64,000 nucleotides of DNA from Rufibacter roseolus (GCF_017916365.1 NZ_JAFMSU010000001.1:2137028-2201027), one strand, 5' to 3'. Positions 9,330 to 18,947 are shown, numbered from the stretch's first letter. A program made the numbers and translations. The notes: a model not told the origin generated them from the sequence alone.

Positions 9330-9719
9330 TTATTGGTCCAGAAGCCAGCGCATGCCCTCAGGCCTGGTGGCAAAGTCACGGAAAAAGGGTCTGGCTATGG
9401 TTTGGGGCTGGGTGGATTCCTGCAGGCCCAGGGCATCTGCGGTTCCTACGCGCGCCACTTTCCGGACGCAGGTGCTGCCCAGTTCCTCGGTGAACCGGCG
9501 GGCCAGGTCTCCGTTGGCTCCGTCGCCCGCCCCTTCAGGTGACTGGCTGGCGTCCAGCAACAGGCCTCCTACATGAAAGCCCCTGATACTGTCCAGGATG
9601 ACATCGAGGCAAAAACCTACCTCAGGCGGCGCCAGGTGGGTGACATCCGGCATTTCCGTGACCAGGATTTCAGTGTCTGGATCGAAATCCAGGGTGACAA
9701 TTCCGCTGTGTATGATCAT
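9330..9719 (-). CDS. STAS/SpoIIAA-like hypothetical protein
   Basis: 129 residues, cytoplasmic. The opening strands IVTLDFDPDTEILVTEMPD, the central GLLLDASQ followed by helix ARRFTEELG, and the closing strand KVARVG with FRDFATRPEGMRWLL fit the alternating beta/alpha order of STAS or SpoIIAA-like domains. Such proteins are common as short single-domain ORFs in Hymenobacter relatives. No serine-kinase or anti-sigma partner lies nearby. The family assignment is by pattern and memory only. It has its own strong terminator at 9214-9250, so it is probably monocistronic. Confidence 0.6.
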   Translation of the reverse strand: MIIHSGIVTLDFDPDTEILVTEMPDVTHLAPPEVGFCLDVILDSIRGFHVGGLLLDASQSPEGAGDGANGDLARRFTEELGSTCVRKVARVGTADALGLQESTQPQTIARPFFRDFATRPEGMRWLLDQ

Positions 9720-10106
9720 AGGTTGATATGGGAAAAAAGGTTGAAAATGTTTCTGATCTGATGCCCGGCCCGGAGGCTTCCTTCCACCCGGGGGGAGCGG
9801 GCAGAACCTGGCCGATTCCTGGAAAATGAGCCTAAAACAGGAGTTGCATGTTTAGCCTTTTCAATTTTCCCTTTGGAGTTGCGGTATCAGCCGGTTGGCT
9901 GGTTGCGTGCAGAAACCAACTTCCTGGTACGGCGCCAGTTCGCTGATCAAACTCTGTTTTCCTGTGGCACAGATGAAAGCACAATGATGCGCATTGGCAG
10001 TGGGTAAGAGTGCGGAGTCATAATCAAGTAACAACCTGTAAGTTATTTTGTTATGAGGTTTTCTCCATGGGTCTGGGGCAAAGGTAGCCAGGTTCGGGAA
10101 TCAGGT
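9720..10106. other. Intergenic region, no gene seen
   Basis: No coding frame or RNA gene could be supported. Around 9827-9841 the text GAGCCTAAAACAGG matches the right half of the dispersed palindrome family described in this window, without a matching left half. Confidence 0.5.
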
Positions 10107-10319
10107 TTACTCTATCTCCCGCTCAAGGTAGTAGGAGATGATCGCGAAGGCGTACTCATTCCGGTCGCCCACAAAATTAGTGTCGTTGAACTCTACCAGC
10201 CCTTCTTCGTTCAGGTAGGTTCGTACATTGAAGCGCTCCAGTAAGTAATGCAGCTCCACCATCTCCACAATTTTCGTAAACTGGAGGTCATCTGGGTTGA
10301 ATTCCCATAGTTCATCCAT
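10107..10319 (-). CDS. Small acidic hypothetical protein
   Basis: 70 residues, acidic, no signal peptide. It begins MDELWEFNPDDLQFTKIVEM and is rich in Glu, Asp, Tyr and Phe, ending SYYLEREIE. No family is recognised. Coding is supported by an ATG start, amino-acid composition and isolation from other frames. Its leader (10320-10447) is A+T-rich. Confidence 0.5.
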   Translation of the reverse strand: MDELWEFNPDDLQFTKIVEMVELHYLLERFNVRTYLNEEGLVEFNDTNFVGDRNEYAFAIISYYLEREIE

Positions 10320-10447
10320 GAGCCAGATAGTTTAGTTTGTTACAAATTATATAAGTTAAAAGCCGATATAGGTTTTGGCTATAAATACTGAATTTGAGGT
10401 GTAAGTTCTTGTAATCCAATTGAATAAGTACGATATGCCAAAAAAGA

Positions 10448-10488
10448 ATAGCCCCGACCAGGTAATTAGGTGCTCTTTCTGGGGCTAT
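10448..10488 (-). terminator. Possible second terminator
   Basis: Arms ATAGCCCC (10448-10455) and GGGGCTAT (10481-10488). An A-run at 10440-10446 becomes a U-run for leftward transcripts. It lies beyond the main receptor terminator at 10651-10694, so it may catch read-through. The rest of 10320-10650 holds nothing else recognisable. Confidence 0.45.
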
Positions 10489-10650
10489 CTGCCTCGGAGG
10501 CTAGAAGTAAGGCTTGCAGTTATCACCTTCCCTGCGTTTAGAGACCGTTCTCCCAGAAACAAGCATTAAACAAACTTTCCCCATCAAAAAGTGATGAACC
10601 CATTCATTTTGGGAAAGACCAAATCCTGCTAAAAGACTGGTAAAAGAAAA

Positions 10651-10694
10651 ACCGATCCTCCTGGTTTCCACGGGGGAAGACCAGGAGGATCGGT
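10651..10694 (-). terminator. Strong terminator of the TonB receptor gene
   Basis: Perfect 15-base arms ACCGATCCTCCTGGT (10651-10665) and ACCAGGAGGATCGGT (10680-10694) with a 14-base loop. It is preceded by an A-run that gives a U-tract for leftward transcription. It lies 26 bases past the receptor stop codon. Confidence 0.9.
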
Positions 10695-10720
10695 TTCAAC
10701 AAGGAAAGTTTTATGCTCCT

Positions 10721-13135
10721 CTAGAACTTATAGGCAACGGTAGTCACAAACTGACGCGGCGGAATGGGGTTCACGCTATAGTTCTCGTGTACCAGGTAAT
10801 TCAGCTCGTTGGTGATGTTGGAGAGCTTGCCCAAGATAGAGAATTGCTTGATAGCGTAGCCCAAAGACACATCAAAGGTGGTGTAGCCGGTAACCGGAAT
10901 CAGGCGGTTGAATTTCTGAGCCTGACCCACCTGGTTGTTCCAGCCCGCGTTCCGCTCCCCGGTGTAGAACCCAGAGGCACCTATTTTCAAGCCTTTGAGG
11001 GCAGTGGTTTTCAAGGTATAAAACACCGTGGCATTGGCGGTATGGGCCGGGTTGCTTACCAAACGCTCTCCTTCAATATAGCTGCCGGTAGTGCCGGGGG
11101 TATCTGTGTAGCGCATGTAGTTGTAGCTATAGCCCGCCAGGAAGGTTAAGCCTGGCACAATAGAACCGTTCAGGTCCACTTCCACGCCGTCGCTGGTGGT
11201 CTGGCCAGTAAATTCTTTGATGGTGGCATCTGTGTTGAGGGTCACGCCATCGGCGAGGTACTGCGCCTGCAGGGCCAAGTCATTGTTCACAATGCGGTAT
11301 ACCGTCACATTCACCGATAACCTGTCTTTTACCAGGTCGTTTTTCACGCCAACCTCATATTGGTCAATGAGAGACGGTTTCAGGTTCTGCTGGTATACGT
11401 CACGGCCGGTATTGGGCGTAAAGTTGTTGGAGTAGCTGGCAAAGAAAGAGGTGGTGGCGGTAGGCTGGTACACCAAACCTAAACGCGGTGAGAAGGCCCG
11501 GTCATACTTGGTGGTGGCGGTGGTGCTGTTCTTCACCTCGCCGGTTTCCAGGTTGTACTGTTTAGCCACGGCAACTTTCTGGTAAGACCAGCGCAAGCCT
11601 GCCAGCACCTTGAATTTCTCTGAAACGTTGATCAAATCCTGCACATAGGTCCCGAAACGGTACGTAGGGGTCTCGGTGCGCATGGTGGCCGTAGCCAGAG
11701 GCTCATCGGTGCGCGGCGTGAATTTAGTTGGGTTCAGGATATTGATGGAGTCATAGACGTTTCCTTTGCCCAGGGAGGAGATTCTGAAAGCATGGGTTGT
11801 GTTCAGGTATCTTTCCGCGTCTGCGCCAACCAAAATGGTGTGCCCCAGCCCAAAGGTTTTGAACTCGCCATTCAGGTTAATCTGGCCGGTGTGGTAGTTT
11901 TCTGAGATATCGGAACGGGTGAGGAGCCGGCCCCAGTCTCCGTCAGCATCGGCCTGGATACGCTCGGTTGAAAAATAGTCGCGGTCAAACGTCTGCTGCG
12001 AGCCAATGAAGTTCAGTTTCCAGGTGTCGTTTAGTTGGTGATCAACAGTGGCCGAAGTGGTTCTCTGTTTCACCTTGTTGTAAGCCCAGGGCGCATTAAA
12101 GAAAGCAGAGCGGTCAATGGTGGTGGGGATTTGACCAGCCAAAGTCCCGATCCCGAAATCTGGGGTGAACTCATTGTTGAGGTAATCTCCCTGTACCAGG
12201 ATGTTGGTTCGGCTGCCCAGTTTGTACAGCAATGAAGGGTTTACATAGAAGCGTTTAGACTCTACGCTGTTGCGGTAGCTATCAGCAGTCTCATAGGTAC
12301 CAATCAGGCGGAAAGCCAGGTTCTGGGAAACCGGTCCGAAGACATCGGCGATAGGTTTGAAGAGGTTGTAGCTGCCTGCACGCAAAGACACCTCGCCCCC
12401 GTACTCAAACCTTGGTTGCTTGGTGACCATGTTAATGATGGCGCCACCGGATACGTTGCCATATAATAAAGCCGCGCTTCCTTTAAGTACTTCCACCCGC
12501 TCCAGGGTGCTGGCCTCGGGGATCACGGCTGAGTTGGAGCGGGCACCGTTCTTGAAGATGTTGTTGGCACCCAGGTTATATCCGCGGGCGAAGAAAGTTT
12601 CTGAAGTGCTGCCGCGGGTTGTGCCCAGGGCTACTCCGTTCACGTTTTTAATCACGTCGCTCAACTTGGAGGCCTGTTGGTCTGCAATGACTTCGCTGTT
12701 GATGATGGACATGCTTTGTGGCATATCCAGCGGTGAGATGGCTATTTTGCCAATAGTCAGCGGCTTCTTGTTCTGGGTTTTGCCCGCGGTTACCACTACC
12801 TCTGAGATTTGGGCCGCATTCTCGGCTAGTTCAAAGTCTACGTGCGTGGTTTTACCAGCTGTAACGGTTACCTGACTCTCCTGGGGCTGGAGACCCACAA
12901 AGGAGCACATCACTGTGTAAGTGCCCGGAGTAACTCCCTGAATGGTATAGAAGCCGTCTTCTCCGGTTACCGTGCCTTTGGTAGTGCCGGCCAAGCCTAC
13001 GTTCACATAAGGAGCACCTTTGCCATCGCTGGACTTAATTCTGCCACTTACCCGGCCGGTAGACTGGGCAAAGGAAACGTGGTTAATGGAGCATATAAGG
13101 AGACAAAAAAGGAAAAGGGGGTAGATCTGTCGCAT
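10721..13135 (-). CDS. TonB-dependent siderophore receptor
   Basis: 804 residues. Residues 1-23 are a Sec signal peptide ending VSFAQ. Residues about 27-110 form a carboxypeptidase-regulatory-like beta domain typical of Bacteroidota receptors (GRVSGRIKSSDGKGAPYVNV). A plug domain follows (about 130-245: DMPQSMSIINSEVIADQQAS, VEVLKGSAALLYG, GGAIINMVTKQP). The rest is a 22-strand outer-membrane barrel ending in aromatic Phe (VAYKF). DMPQSMS and the barrel motifs match the FhuA/FoxA/FpvA siderophore group rather than SusC, and there is no SusD partner. Role: energy-coupled uptake of a ferric siderophore. Two similar AT-rich boxes in its leader suggest iron control. Confidence 0.9.
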   Translation of the reverse strand: MRQIYPLFLFCLLICSINHVSFAQSTGRVSGRIKSSDGKGAPYVNVGLAGTTKGTVTGEDGFYTIQGVTPGTYTVMCSFVGLQPQESQVTVTAGKTTHVDFELAENAAQISEVVVTAGKTQNKKPLTIGKIAISPLDMPQSMSIINSEVIADQQASKLSDVIKNVNGVALGTTRGSTSETFFARGYNLGANNIFKNGARSNSAVIPEASTLERVEVLKGSAALLYGNVSGGAIINMVTKQPRFEYGGEVSLRAGSYNLFKPIADVFGPVSQNLAFRLIGTYETADSYRNSVESKRFYVNPSLLYKLGSRTNILVQGDYLNNEFTPDFGIGTLAGQIPTTIDRSAFFNAPWAYNKVKQRTTSATVDHQLNDTWKLNFIGSQQTFDRDYFSTERIQADADGDWGRLLTRSDISENYHTGQINLNGEFKTFGLGHTILVGADAERYLNTTHAFRISSLGKGNVYDSINILNPTKFTPRTDEPLATATMRTETPTYRFGTYVQDLINVSEKFKVLAGLRWSYQKVAVAKQYNLETGEVKNSTTATTKYDRAFSPRLGLVYQPTATTSFFASYSNNFTPNTGRDVYQQNLKPSLIDQYEVGVKNDLVKDRLSVNVTVYRIVNNDLALQAQYLADGVTLNTDATIKEFTGQTTSDGVEVDLNGSIVPGLTFLAGYSYNYMRYTDTPGTTGSYIEGERLVSNPAHTANATVFYTLKTTALKGLKIGASGFYTGERNAGWNNQVGQAQKFNRLIPVTGYTTFDVSLGYAIKQFSILGKLSNITNELNYLVHENYSVNPIPPRQFVTTVAYKF

Positions 13136-13142
13136 ATTTATC

Positions 13143-13167
13143 TTTATTTAGATTTATTCTAATCTGA
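13143..13167 (-). promoter_or_regulatory. Fur-like operator box 1 (putative)
   Basis: TTTATTTAGATTTATTCTAA lies only a few bases before the receptor start. It matches box 2 at 13202 in 14 of the first 15 bases and nearly throughout, and has imperfect dyad symmetry (TTAGA..TCTAA). Placement over the leader of a siderophore receptor suggests an iron-dependent repressor site. Inference only. Confidence 0.5.
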
Positions 13168-13200
13168 TGCAAAGATAGAAGCGACTTATTTTTAGGCAAA

Positions 13201-13232
13201 TTTTATTTAGAATTATTCTCAATAATAATTCT
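13201..13232 (-). promoter_or_regulatory. Fur-like operator box 2 (putative)
   Basis: TTTATTTAGAATTATTCT repeats box 1 about 60 bases further from the gene. Within it AGAATTATT (13209-13217) and AATAATTCT (13224-13232) form a perfect 9-base inverted repeat around CTCAAT. Confidence 0.5.
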
Positions 13233-13386
13233 GGGAACTTTTCTGAAGAGTTTCAAATCACATCATCTTTTTTTTGTATTTCATTTGGCCTTCTGTTACT
13301 TAGGTAAGAATTTGGTTTGCAAAATCACAGGCATTTATCTAGAAATGTGATTAAAAGATAAGTTTCCTTTTGTGGGCGCCACACCT

Positions 13387-13394
13387 TAGTTTTG
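13387..13394 (+). promoter_or_regulatory. Possible -7 promoter box for the DUF808 gene
   Basis: TAGTTTTG fits the Bacteroidota -7 consensus TAnnTTTG, about 225 bases before the DUF808 start. A TTTG at 13369-13372 is closer than the usual -33 spacing, so confidence is modest. The remaining leader (13395-13619) shows no other feature. Confidence 0.4.
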
Positions 13395-13619
13395 CCATCT
13401 GCCGGGGCTAATGTTATAGATACAGAAGTCCGGCAAGTTTAGGGTGGTGAGAATAATCCCCAACTTTCACCCGGCAAGGACACGGGTTTGGTCGATTTCG
13501 GTTTTAAATGACCGTTCGCCTGGCAGACCTGCAAGCCATTCATCCGTAACAGGGGAAGTAAAACGTTCAGCTAACATGAATGCAGAAATGAAGTATTCCC
13601 TAAACCTGGAGGATCAATA

Positions 13620-14558
13620 ATGGCATCAGGTCTTCTTGCTCTTTTAGATGATGTGGCGGCCCTGGTGAAAGTCAGCGCGGCCAGCCTGGATGATGTTCCC
13701 ACGCAGGTAGCCAAAACCACGGGTAAGGTTTCAGGTATTGTCATTGATGACACTGCCGTGACGCCCAAGTACGTGGTAGGGCTTGACCCCTCGCGCGAGC
13801 TTTCCATCATCTACCAGATCGCTAAAAAATCACTCATCAATAAAATCATTTTCTTGGCGCCGGCCGCCTTGCTGCTGGGCTTTTTTGCACCTTGGGCTAT
13901 TACCCCCATTCTAATGCTGGGAGGGGCCTTCCTTTGCTTTGAAGGCTATGAGAAAGTGCACTCCATGTTCAGCAAGCATCATGACGACGGGCACGAGGCG
14001 AAGGAAGTGAAAGTGACCACTCCGGAGGAATTGGAAAAGGAGCGGGTTACCAGTGCGGTGCGCACAGATCTTATCCTTTCCTCAGAAATTATCGCCATCA
14101 CCTATTCTACCGTGGCAGACAAACCGCTGGTAACCCAGATTGCGGTACTGTTTTCGGTGGCGGTATTTATCACGGCCGCCGTGTACGGGTTTGTGGGCCT
14201 GGTGGTGAAAGCAGACGATATAGGGTTGCACATGGCCCAGGAGAAGTTCCACCCGCAGACCAGGAGAATAGGCCGCGGTATTGTGAAATTCATGCCGCAT
14301 TTCCTGTCTATTCTAGGCTACGTGGGGACGGCCGCCATGCTGTGGGTAGGCGCTGAGATTATTGCGCACGGCATTCCGGTGCTGGGCCATTCCCTGGAAG
14401 CAATGGAACATTCCCTGGCCAGTATTCCCGCATTAGCCTGGCTGGCAAAAGCGGTGGTTTGTGCCATTGGAGGATTGATTCTGGGTTTCGTGATTGAGAA
14501 AATAGTGACGTTTACCCGCCGTTTTTTCAAATCTACAGGCAAAAGCGCGAAAGCCTAA
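13620..14558 (+). CDS. DUF808 (YedI-like) inner-membrane protein
   Basis: 312 residues matching the DUF808 family throughout: MASGLLALLDDVAALVKVSA at the start, DDVPTQVAKTTGKVSGIVIDD, VGLDPSRELSIIYQIAKKS, then KIIFLAPAALLL and further hydrophobic segments. There is a charged loop (about 118-140), and a C-terminal pair of membrane helices ending near residue 303. About six membrane segments. E. coli YedI is the named relative; the transport or regulatory role of the family is unknown. The start ATG follows GGAGGATCAATA, a good ribosome-binding site at 13608-13612. Single gene with its own terminator. Confidence 0.9.
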   Translation: MASGLLALLDDVAALVKVSAASLDDVPTQVAKTTGKVSGIVIDDTAVTPKYVVGLDPSRELSIIYQIAKKSLINKIIFLAPAALLLGFFAPWAITPILMLGGAFLCFEGYEKVHSMFSKHHDDGHEAKEVKVTTPEELEKERVTSAVRTDLILSSEIIAITYSTVADKPLVTQIAVLFSVAVFITAAVYGFVGLVVKADDIGLHMAQEKFHPQTRRIGRGIVKFMPHFLSILGYVGTAAMLWVGAEIIAHGIPVLGHSLEAMEHSLASIPALAWLAKAVVCAIGGLILGFVIEKIVTFTRRFFKSTGKSAKA

Positions 14559-14604
14559 TAAACCCTTGGGCGTACTGTAAACATGATTACAGCCCATATG
14601 GGTA

Positions 14605-14657
14605 AATAAAAACCAGTGGGGCGGACTGAAGCTTTTAGTCTGGCCCACTGGTTTTTA
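14605..14657. terminator. Bidirectional terminator
   Basis: AAAACCAGTGGG pairs with CCCACTGGTTTT around a shorter inner stem (GACT/AGTC). A-rich before and T-rich after. It ends the DUF808 transcript. Confidence 0.9.
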
Positions 14658-14660
14658 TTT

Positions 14661-15036
14661 TAAGGGCAATGGGGCAAAGTGCAAGAAGCCAGCCTTTTGA
14701 AAGATGGTGTTGGCTTTCCTTTAAGCAGCGGAAAAGAAAGTTAGCGCCAGTTCTTACTATTACCCGAGGCAAGTGATGCCCTAAGCTGGTTTATTTAAAT
14801 CCAAAATATTATATATTTAAAGCAGAATCCTGGTTGACCCGTTATGCCTTTATCTGACTGGGAGGCAGGGTAGAAAGAGAAAGGTAGTTCGGGTTCCCCA
14901 GTGATGGCCGACACCTGACTGAAGTGGAATACAGCGGTTACCTATAGCGCTTCTATGATTTGGTTTGGGCCCGATTTCCAGAAAAGAGGTCTAAAACGCT
15001 GCCTCAAGATTTACCAAAGGATTAATCTTCTGTTTT
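14661..15036. other. Leader region of the GH2 gene
   Basis: No gene seen. An A+T-rich block at about 14785-14825 is the likely promoter area. A degenerate member of the dispersed palindrome family lies at about 14964-14998 (GGGCCCGATTTCC then GAAAAGAGGTCTAAAACG), here before rather than after a gene. Confidence 0.5.
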
Positions 15037-17916
15037 ATGCCCGTTTTTAAGAAAAGCATAATAATTTGTTTTCTGTTGCTCATGAACCTCTGGGTTCAGG
15101 CCCAAGTGATGCCCGGCAATGGAAGGCAACGGCTGCTGATGGACTTCGGGTGGCGCTTTGCTTTCGGGCACCCGTCAGATCCCAAGAAAGACTTCAACAC
15201 GGGCACAAGTTACTTTTCTTATTTGGCCAAAGCCGGTTACGGAGACGGGGCCGCTGATCCCAAGTTTGATGACCGGGCCTGGCGCAAACTGGATCTGCCG
15301 CATGATTGGGCAGTGGAGCAGGAGTTCAGCAACCAGGCCAGCTACAGCCACGGGTTCAAAGCCATCGGAAGAAACTTCCCGGATAGAAGCGTAGGCTGGT
15401 ACCGCAAAACCATCACCATTCCGGCCGCTGATCTGGGGCGCCGCATTTCTATTGAGTTTGACGGTGCTTTCCGCAATTCCATGGTATGGGTGAACGGGCA
15501 TTTTGTGGGCGTGGAGCCCAGCGGGTACAACAGCTTCCGGTTCGATATCACCGAATACCTCAACTACGGCGGAAGCAACCTCATTGCCGTGCGGGTAGAC
15601 GCCACCATGGAAGAAGGCTGGTTCTACGAAGGCGCCGGCATTTACCGGCACGTGTGGCTTTCCAAAACCCAGCCCCTGCACGTGGCGGCCAACGGCATTT
15701 CTGTTACTTCTGATGTCGCTAACACCTCGGCCACGGTCACCGCCAAAACCACCATCCAAAACGATGACAAAGCCGCCAAAACCTTCTCCATCGTGCAGAC
15801 CATTCTGGATGTCGAAGGCAAAAAGGTGGCCAGTAACTATAAGGATAAACTCAGGCTGAAGCCGTTCCAGACAGTAGATGTTCCGGTGGAGATTCCGGTG
15901 GCCAACGCCAAACTGTGGGACCTGGAAACGCCGTACCTCTACAAACTGGTGACCACTGTAGTAGCCGACAGCGTGGAGACGGACCGCTTTGAAACCAACT
16001 TCGGGATCAGGACCATCCGTTTTGACGCCAAAGAAGGCTTTTTCCTGAACGGCAAGCACGTGAAACTGAAGGGCACTAACAACCACCAGGACCATGCCGG
16101 AGTAGGCGCCGCCATGCCCGATGGGCTGCAATACTGGCGCATCAAAGCTTTGAAAGCGATGGGTTCCAACGCGTACCGCACCTCTCATAATCCGCCTACC
16201 CCTGAATTGTTGGACGCCTGTGACAAACTAGGCATGCTGGTGATTGACGAGAACCGCCTCATGGGTACCTCTGAGCAGCGCATGGAAGATCTGAAACGGA
16301 TGATCCTCAGGGACCGCAACCATCCAAGCATCATCAGTTGGTCTATCGGGAACGAGGAGTGGGCCATTGAGAACAGCACCACCGGCGCCCGCATCGCCTC
16401 CACCATGCAAGCCTACGCCAAAAGCCTGGACTCCACTCGTGCCGTCTCGGCGGGCATCAGCGGCGGTTTCCAGAGCGGTATTTCTGATGTGCTGGAGGTA
16501 ATGGGCTACAATTACATGGGCAACGGCAACATTGAACTGCACCACAGCCGCTTCCCCAACCAGCCCAGCATGGGCACCGAGGAAGGCTCCACCCATGCCA
16601 CCCGCGGGATATATGTCACTGATCCAAAGCAACAGCATATTGCGGCCTATGACAAAAAACCGCGGCCCACGTTCTACTCCATTGAAGAAGGGTGGACCTT
16701 TTACGCCAACCGGCCCTGGCTCGCGGGCATGTTCATCTGGACCGGTTTTGATTACCGCGGCGAGCCCACACCCCACGGCTGGCCCTCGGTGACTTCGTAT
16801 TTCGGGATGATGGACCTGTGCGGCTTCCCCAAAGACATCGTGTGGTACCTGCGGTCCTGGTGGTCAAACCAACCAACTTTGCACCTGCTGCCGCACTGGA
16901 ACTGGACCGGGAAAGAAGGGCAGGAGATAGATGTATGGGCCTACAGCAACTGCGACGAAGTGGAATTGTTTCTGAACAAAAAGAGCCTGGGCAAGCAGAC
17001 CATGAAGGTAAACTCGCACCTGGAGTGGAAAGTGAAATACGCCCCCGGTACGCTGGAGGCCATTGGCTACAAGAATGGCAAAAAGGTGCTTGTGGAGACT
17101 GTGAAAACCACCGGAGAACCTGCGGCCCTGCAGTTGACGCCGCACCAGGCCGCCTTGGAAGGCAACGGCGAAGACATCTCGGTGATTACCGTCTCAGTGA
17201 ATGATAAAAACGGATTGGCCGTACCCACCGCCGATAATGAAGTTACCTTTTCCCTCACTGGTCCGGGCAAGATCATTGGTGTGGGCAACGGAAACCCAAC
17301 ATCGCTGGAAAATGAGCGATTCATTGAGGAGATCAAAGCCGTCAGCATCACGGGCCTGAAAGAGGAACCTGTGGCCAGCCTGGAGGACGCCACCGCGTAC
17401 GTGTCCAAACCCGAGGATGCCAGCTGGAAAGAGGCCTTCACCACCCGTGACTACAAAAACCTGAGCGCCGCCTACCACCACCGCGGTTCGTTTGAGCTGC
17501 CCCAGGACTTTGCCCAATCAGAAATCACCTTCTTTTACAAAAGCATCGGGAAAACGCAGAGCGTGTTTGTGAACGGGAAGGAGATTGCCAAAGAACTGAA
17601 AGATACCCCCGAGGGCAACGTCTTCAAGTTGGACCCGGCGCTGCTCAAAGCCGGCAGAAACCAGATTGACATCGTGGCAACACCTATCCCCAAGAAGAAC
17701 GACTGGGACTACGTGAACACCAATCCGGGCACCATCCAGATCCTGACGCCGGCCGCGCCTTGGAAACGGAAACTCTTCAACGGCTTGGCCCAGATCATCA
17801 TCCAGTCCACCAAACAGGCGGGAGAAATTACCCTCACTGCCACCGCCAACGGCCTGAACCCCGCCGTACTCAAAGTGAAAACCACCGAGACCACGGCCCG
17901 ACCCTCCGTAGATTAA
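15037..17916 (+). CDS. Glycoside hydrolase family 2 (beta-galactosidase type)
   Basis: 959 residues with a Sec signal peptide (about 1-22, ending VQAQ), so periplasmic or surface-exposed. A sugar-binding jelly roll (about 30-215) holds LPHDWAVEQEF and GWYRKTITIP. An immunoglobulin-like domain follows to about 330, then the TIM barrel. The acid/base Glu is Glu440 in SIGNEEW, and the nucleophile is probably Glu515 in MGTEEGST. After the barrel come a DUF4982-type domain (about 610-690) and further beta domains to the C-terminus. This matches Bacteroidota GH2 enzymes annotated as beta-galactosidase; beta-glucuronidase or beta-mannosidase cannot be excluded. The GH43 gene starts 11 bases downstream, so the two form one transcript. 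Confidence 0.88.
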   Translation: MPVFKKSIIICFLLLMNLWVQAQVMPGNGRQRLLMDFGWRFAFGHPSDPKKDFNTGTSYFSYLAKAGYGDGAADPKFDDRAWRKLDLPHDWAVEQEFSNQASYSHGFKAIGRNFPDRSVGWYRKTITIPAADLGRRISIEFDGAFRNSMVWVNGHFVGVEPSGYNSFRFDITEYLNYGGSNLIAVRVDATMEEGWFYEGAGIYRHVWLSKTQPLHVAANGISVTSDVANTSATVTAKTTIQNDDKAAKTFSIVQTILDVEGKKVASNYKDKLRLKPFQTVDVPVEIPVANAKLWDLETPYLYKLVTTVVADSVETDRFETNFGIRTIRFDAKEGFFLNGKHVKLKGTNNHQDHAGVGAAMPDGLQYWRIKALKAMGSNAYRTSHNPPTPELLDACDKLGMLVIDENRLMGTSEQRMEDLKRMILRDRNHPSIISWSIGNEEWAIENSTTGARIASTMQAYAKSLDSTRAVSAGISGGFQSGISDVLEVMGYNYMGNGNIELHHSRFPNQPSMGTEEGSTHATRGIYVTDPKQQHIAAYDKKPRPTFYSIEEGWTFYANRPWLAGMFIWTGFDYRGEPTPHGWPSVTSYFGMMDLCGFPKDIVWYLRSWWSNQPTLHLLPHWNWTGKEGQEIDVWAYSNCDEVELFLNKKSLGKQTMKVNSHLEWKVKYAPGTLEAIGYKNGKKVLVETVKTTGEPAALQLTPHQAALEGNGEDISVITVSVNDKNGLAVPTADNEVTFSLTGPGKIIGVGNGNPTSLENERFIEEIKAVSITGLKEEPVASLEDATAYVSKPEDASWKEAFTTRDYKNLSAAYHHRGSFELPQDFAQSEITFFYKSIGKTQSVFVNGKEIAKELKDTPEGNVFKLDPALLKAGRNQIDIVATPIPKKNDWDYVNTNPGTIQILTPAAPWKRKLFNGLAQIIIQSTKQAGEITLTATANGLNPAVLKVKTTETTARPSVD

Positions 17917-17927
17917 TCTATTTACCC

Positions 17928-18926
17928 ATGTATATTCCAAAGATCCTCCGCTTACTTTTTTTGATTGCCTTTCTTGCGGGCAGTGGCTTGCATGCTTACG
18001 GCCAGAAAAAGGACTTCATTACCAATCCTATTCTGCCGGGCTATTTCGCAGACCCGGCCATTATCAAGGAAAAAGATACCTATTACATCTACGCCACCAT
18101 TGATCCCTGGGGCGGGGAAGAGCTGGCGGTGTTTGAGACCAAGGATTTCAAGAATTTCACCCGCCGGCATTTGAACTGGCCTACCAAAAAAGCGTGTACC
18201 AGCCCCACCTCGGCAGGCGCCATGGTGTGGGCTCCCTCGGTGAAGAAGGCCCCGGACGGGAAGTTCTACATGTATGTTTCCGTGGGGAGCGAGATATGGG
18301 CCGGGGTGAGTAAATCGCCTTTGGGGCCCTGGAAGAACGCCAAACCAGACAATACCCCTTTGGTGGCGCAGAACCAGTTCCCTGTGGTCCATAACATAGA
18401 CGCCGACCTTTTTATTGACGATGACGGACAGGCTTACCTGTACTGGGGCTCGGGGTTCAACTGGGTCAACGGGCACTGCATGGCCGTGAAGCTCAAGAAG
18501 GACATGATCTCCTTTGACGGTCTGCCGCAGGAAGTAACGCCTCCCCAGTATTTTGAGGGGCCGCACATGATCAAACGCAACGGCAAATACTACCTCATGT
18601 TCTCTGAGGGCAAAGCCATCGATGCAACCTACCGCGTGGGCTACGCCGTGGGCCATACCCCCTTCGGGCCGTTCAAATACGGAGAGAACAGCCCTATTCT
18701 CTCTACCTCAGCCGACAGCACCACCAATGGGCCGGGGCACCATACTGTCTTCCAGGAGAAAGGCCAGGACTACATCCTCTACCACCGCATTTTCCCGCAA
18801 AAAGAGGAATACGTGCTGCGGCAACTCTGCCTGGACAGCCTCAAGTATGATGCAAAAGGGAATTTCCTGAAAGTAATACCGCAGGGCGTGCAGCCCTGGA
18901 TTCAGAGTAAAAAGAAAAGCAAGTAA
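17928..18926 (+). CDS. Glycoside hydrolase family 43
   Basis: 332 residues. A longer frame reaches upstream into the GH2 gene; the ATG at 17928 is chosen because it begins a clear signal peptide (MYIPKILRLLFLIAFLAG...HAYG). The five-bladed propeller of GH43 is indicated by its three acidic residues: Asp42 in GYFADPAI (base), Asp158 in VVHNIDADLF (pKa modulator) and Glu210 in FEGPHM (acid). The family removes alpha-L-arabinofuranose or beta-D-xylose, and some members beta-galactose. Pairing with the GH2 enzyme suggests side-chain removal from a plant or exopolysaccharide. Followed by a perfect hairpin at 18948-18999. Confidence 0.88.
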   Translation: MYIPKILRLLFLIAFLAGSGLHAYGQKKDFITNPILPGYFADPAIIKEKDTYYIYATIDPWGGEELAVFETKDFKNFTRRHLNWPTKKACTSPTSAGAMVWAPSVKKAPDGKFYMYVSVGSEIWAGVSKSPLGPWKNAKPDNTPLVAQNQFPVVHNIDADLFIDDDGQAYLYWGSGFNWVNGHCMAVKLKKDMISFDGLPQEVTPPQYFEGPHMIKRNGKYYLMFSEGKAIDATYRVGYAVGHTPFGPFKYGENSPILSTSADSTTNGPGHHTVFQEKGQDYILYHRIFPQKEEYVLRQLCLDSLKYDAKGNFLKVIPQGVQPWIQSKKKSK

Positions 18927-18947
18927 ACTTCCTCTGCCTGCAAGGCA

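Noticed and set aside
15175-16188. 337-codon frame antisense to the GH2 gene
   Set aside because: Antisense to a gene with catalytic motifs in the right order; composition is His/Gly/Val-rich as expected of a shadow.
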